Shown here in pieces: positions 6,233 to 7,787 of a DNA stretch of 7,787 nt. The DNA lies in NCBI GenBank assembly GCA_023458835.1, contig JAEWWY010000441.1, positions 1 to 7,787 on the forward strand, given 5' to 3'. Position 1 is the first letter of the stretch; every line of letters starts with the position of its first letter. Below the pieces are notes generated by a model, which was given only the letters and a program-made list of their open reading frames with translations, was not told where the DNA came from and searched no databases. Origin of the DNA: Bacillota bacterium (GTDB lineage Bacteria; Bacillota; Clostridia; Christensenellales; Aristaeellaceae). A program made the position numbers and the translations under genes.

Positions 6233-7489
6233 ATGGTTTGGTTGAAGAATAGCACAAAAGAAATCACGGGAAGGCGCATGGTATGGGCGGCTATTGCCGC
6301 ATCCATGATCCTCATGACCACCCCGGGCGCGATGGCTGCCCAGCGGGGAGCGGTGAACACCGATTCACTGGTACTTCGGCAAAAGGCCGACACAGATTCC
6401 AAGGCCCTTCAAACGCTGCGCGAAGGGGAGACGCTGGAGATCCTGTCCACCTCCGGCGATTGGTACAAGGTGTCCTACGGGCGCTTTACCGGGTACGTGA
6501 TGAAAAAGTATGTGAAAGCTACGGAGACCGCCGCAAGCAGCCAGGGGAAAGCCATCGCCAAGCTGGGCGACGCACCGGCGCCCATGCGCAAAGGCGATTC
6601 GGGCAGCGATGTGAAAAAGCTTCAAAGAGCTTTGGAAGCCGTAGGCGCTTACAGCGGCCGCATCGATGGGTCTTTTGGAGATTTGACGGAAGAAGCCGTA
6701 AAGGCATTTCAAAAGGATAAAAGGCTGACAGCGGATGGTGTGGCCGGCGAAAACACTATCAAGGCACTGTTTGGCCAGGAAGCCGCCAAGCCCCCTGAAG
6801 CCGAAAAGGGGATGAGTGGCATCGAGTCCCTGAGCGATATTGGCGATGCGCCCGCCACATCGGAAAAAGGCGACAGCGGGACAAAGGTGAAAAAGCTTCA
6901 GCAGGCCCTGAAACTGAAGAAGTATTACAGCGGTCCCATCGACGGCAACTATGGCGATGCCACCGAAACGGCGGTAAAGGCCTTTCAGAAGGCCAAGGGC
7001 ATGTCCCAGGACGGCGTTGCGGGGAAAACCACCATCTACATTCTGTTCGGCGAGAAGGCCGCCAACGCGGAGGAAAAGACCTATAAAACGGAAAAGCTGA
7101 ATTGGTTTGAAGGCGGTAGTACGGCAATACCCAAGGGGGCCACCTTCACCGTCAAGGATGTGCGTACCGGCAAAACATTTCAGTGCAGGCGCTGGTCCGG
7201 CTTCAATCACCTGGATGCCGAGCCCCTGACCGCGGAGGACACCGCCACCATGAAAAGCATCTACGGCGGCTCCTGGAGCTGGGACCGCAGGCCCATCCTG
7301 GTAAAGTATAACAATCACGTATATGCCTGCTCCATGAACGGCATGCCCCATGAGGATGACACCATTTCCAGCAACAACTTTGACGGCCACTTCTGCATCC
7401 ACTTTTACAAGAGCAAGACCCATGGCACGGATAGGGCGGATGAGGAGCATCAGGCGTGCGTGGAGGCGGCAGCGAGGGCGAAGTGGTAG
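6233..7489 (+). CDS. Exported SH3b / peptidoglycan-binding protein with an uncharacterised C-terminal domain
   Basis: A 418-residue secreted protein expected to bind the cell wall. Residues 1-35 form a signal peptide: a basic start with Arg14-Arg15, a hydrophobic core at 16-30, and a probable cut after Ala35 in AMA-AQ. An SH3b domain covers about 40-95 (SLVLRQKADTDS, GDWYKVSYG, GYVMKKYV). Two PG_binding_1 modules follow at about 112-181 and 204-273, each with GDSG, VKKLQxAL, IDGxxGDxTExAVKAFQ and DGVAGxxTI. Residues 285-418 form a further domain with FNHLDAEPLTAEDT, SWSWDRRP and FDGHFCIHF, then THGTDRADEEHQ, which I recall from other clostridial cell-wall proteins but cannot assign an activity. 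It holds four Cys and many His. No NlpC/P60, amidase or L,D-transpeptidase signature is present. Start 6233 is set by AGGGAGG; an in-frame ATG at 6215 would give 424 residues. It has its own promoter and long leader. Confidence 0.93.
   Translation: MVWLKNSTKEITGRRMVWAAIAASMILMTTPGAMAAQRGAVNTDSLVLRQKADTDSKALQTLREGETLEILSTSGDWYKVSYGRFTGYVMKKYVKATETAASSQGKAIAKLGDAPAPMRKGDSGSDVKKLQRALEAVGAYSGRIDGSFGDLTEEAVKAFQKDKRLTADGVAGENTIKALFGQEAAKPPEAEKGMSGIESLSDIGDAPATSEKGDSGTKVKKLQQALKLKKYYSGPIDGNYGDATETAVKAFQKAKGMSQDGVAGKTTIYILFGEKAANAEEKTYKTEKLNWFEGGSTAIPKGATFTVKDVRTGKTFQCRRWSGFNHLDAEPLTAEDTATMKSIYGGSWSWDRRPILVKYNNHVYACSMNGMPHEDDTISSNNFDGHFCIHFYKSKTHGTDRADEEHQACVEAAARAKW
6566..7051 (+). repeat. Tandem peptidoglycan-binding modules (276-base period)
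   Basis: The two modules (6566-6775 and 6842-7051) repeat at 92 codons, starting GDAPA in each. GTGAAAAAGCTTCA is identical in both (6611-6624 and 6887-6900), while the rest has diverged. This indicates an old internal duplication within the gene. Confidence 0.75.
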
Positions 7490-7720
7490 AAGGTGTTGGG
7501 AACCGTGTGGTAACTGTTGAAATGTTATGGTAATTAAATAAATTGCATCTCGGTTGAGAGCCAGTATGATATACTGAAGCAAGCGGGGTGCAACTTTTAT
7601 TTTTAAATAAATATCGGAAAGGGAACCGGGGCTACTGTGTACCAGGGTGGAGGCATTTAGAAATCAGAGGAGAAGGGAGAGAGCATAGTCATCGTCATAG
7701 CCTGCAAGACGTTACTTTCT
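7490..7720. other. AT-rich intergenic stretch without a recognised gene
   Basis: No coding region is supported here. Visible structures are TCTC/GAGA around GGTT (7548-7559), CAGTAT/ATACTG around GAT (7562-7576), and the AT palindrome TTTATTT-TT-AAATAAA (7596-7611). None is a GC-rich stem followed directly by a T-run, so the end of the cell-wall transcript is not clear. Purine-rich GAGGAG and GGGAGAG (7667-7681) look like ribosome binding sites but have no ATG, GTG or TTG at the right distance. Confidence 0.5.
7562..7576. repeat. Small perfect inverted repeat downstream of the cell-wall gene
   Basis: CAGTAT and ATACTG flank the 3-base loop GAT. A T-rich run (7595-7604) begins 18 bases later. 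It could be part of a weak terminator or an operator for a downstream gene; neither is established. Confidence 0.35.
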
Positions 7721-7787
7721 ATGAATACTGATTTTATGGATGTATCCTTTTTCAAAAAGGGTGAGAGTGATTTTGTGAAGGATGGAT
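7721..7787 (+). CDS. Possible start of an open frame running off the window
   Basis: From ATG 7721 the frame reads MNTDFMDVSFFKKGESDF and stays open to the last base (22 codons). There is no Shine-Dalgarno at a proper distance. The same frame is open back to 7661, after TAG 7658-7660, but contains no other normal start codon. With so little sequence the call is weak; it may be chance. Confidence 0.2.
   Translation, partial: MNTDFMDVSFFKKGESDFVKDG

Noticed and set aside
6040..6252. 70-codon open frame inside the leader of the cell-wall gene
   Set aside because: Its ATG would lie about 4 bases from the predicted transcription start with no ribosome binding site, it overlaps the real start of the next gene, and the product has no recognisable features. 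A regulatory leader peptide cannot be excluded.
7386..7400. L,D-transpeptidase active site in the cell-wall protein (HFCIHF)
   Set aside because: The family signature SHGC-[IV]-R is absent and the surrounding sequence does not follow the YkuD pattern; a Cys near His residues alone is not enough.
7517..7570. Possible promoters TTGAAA-16-TAAATT and TTGCAT-16-TATGAT for a downstream gene
   Set aside because: Each has one weak box and there is no confident gene to serve, so in AT-rich DNA this is near chance level.
6365..7582. 405-codon open frame on the minus strand
   Set aside because: It is antisense to the SH3b/peptidoglycan-binding gene, whose domains are clear; GC-rich codon use often leaves the opposite strand open.
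1..7787. CRISPR array, insertion sequence, integrase, tRNA or rRNA
   Set aside because: No regularly spaced repeats, transposase or integrase motifs, or recognisable RNA gene sequences were found on either strand.

Overview
The window looks like a chromosomal segment of an anaerobic Bacillota, most likely a gut- or digester-type member of Clostridia. The clues are GC-rich coding sequence with AT-rich intergenic gaps, strong AGGAGG-type ribosome binding sites, consensus sigma-A promoters, and an exported SH3/peptidoglycan-binding protein of a kind common in that class. No rRNA, tRNA, CRISPR array, insertion sequence or phage gene was seen.

Region 1 (1-3615, + strand) is the end of a carbohydrate-use operon. 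It holds the last two thirds of a GH31 alpha-xylosidase of the YicI type, then, 20 bases on, a complete GH42 beta-galactosidase. Neither shows an export signal in the part visible, so the pair probably trims imported oligosaccharides in the cytoplasm. Galactose and xylose side chains of xyloglucan fragments are the most natural substrate; this is an inference from the enzyme pair.

Region 2 (3624-5810, - strand) is one large gene, tail to tail with the GH42 gene across only 8 bases. It encodes a 728-residue protein of unknown function: a charged N-terminal block, a proline/alanine-rich middle, a coiled coil, and a C-terminal part that looks like an AAA+ domain without its nucleotide-binding motifs. 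It is the least explained coding feature here.

Region 3 (5811-6232) is a divergent control region of about 420 bases. Two good sigma-A promoters point outward: one reads left into the 728-residue gene, the other reads right into a leader of about 195 bases. That leader carries a 9-bp-stem hairpin, two exact 15-bp direct repeats 58 bases apart, and a small hairpin whose CTCCC loop is complementary to the ribosome binding site of the next gene.

Region 4 (6233-7489, + strand) encodes an exported cell-wall protein: signal peptide, SH3b domain, two tandem peptidoglycan-binding modules, and a C-terminal domain of about 130 residues with a motif rich in His, Asp and Cys but no known activity. Region 5 (7490-7787) is mostly AT-rich noncoding DNA with small inverted repeats and a frame that stays open to the window edge.
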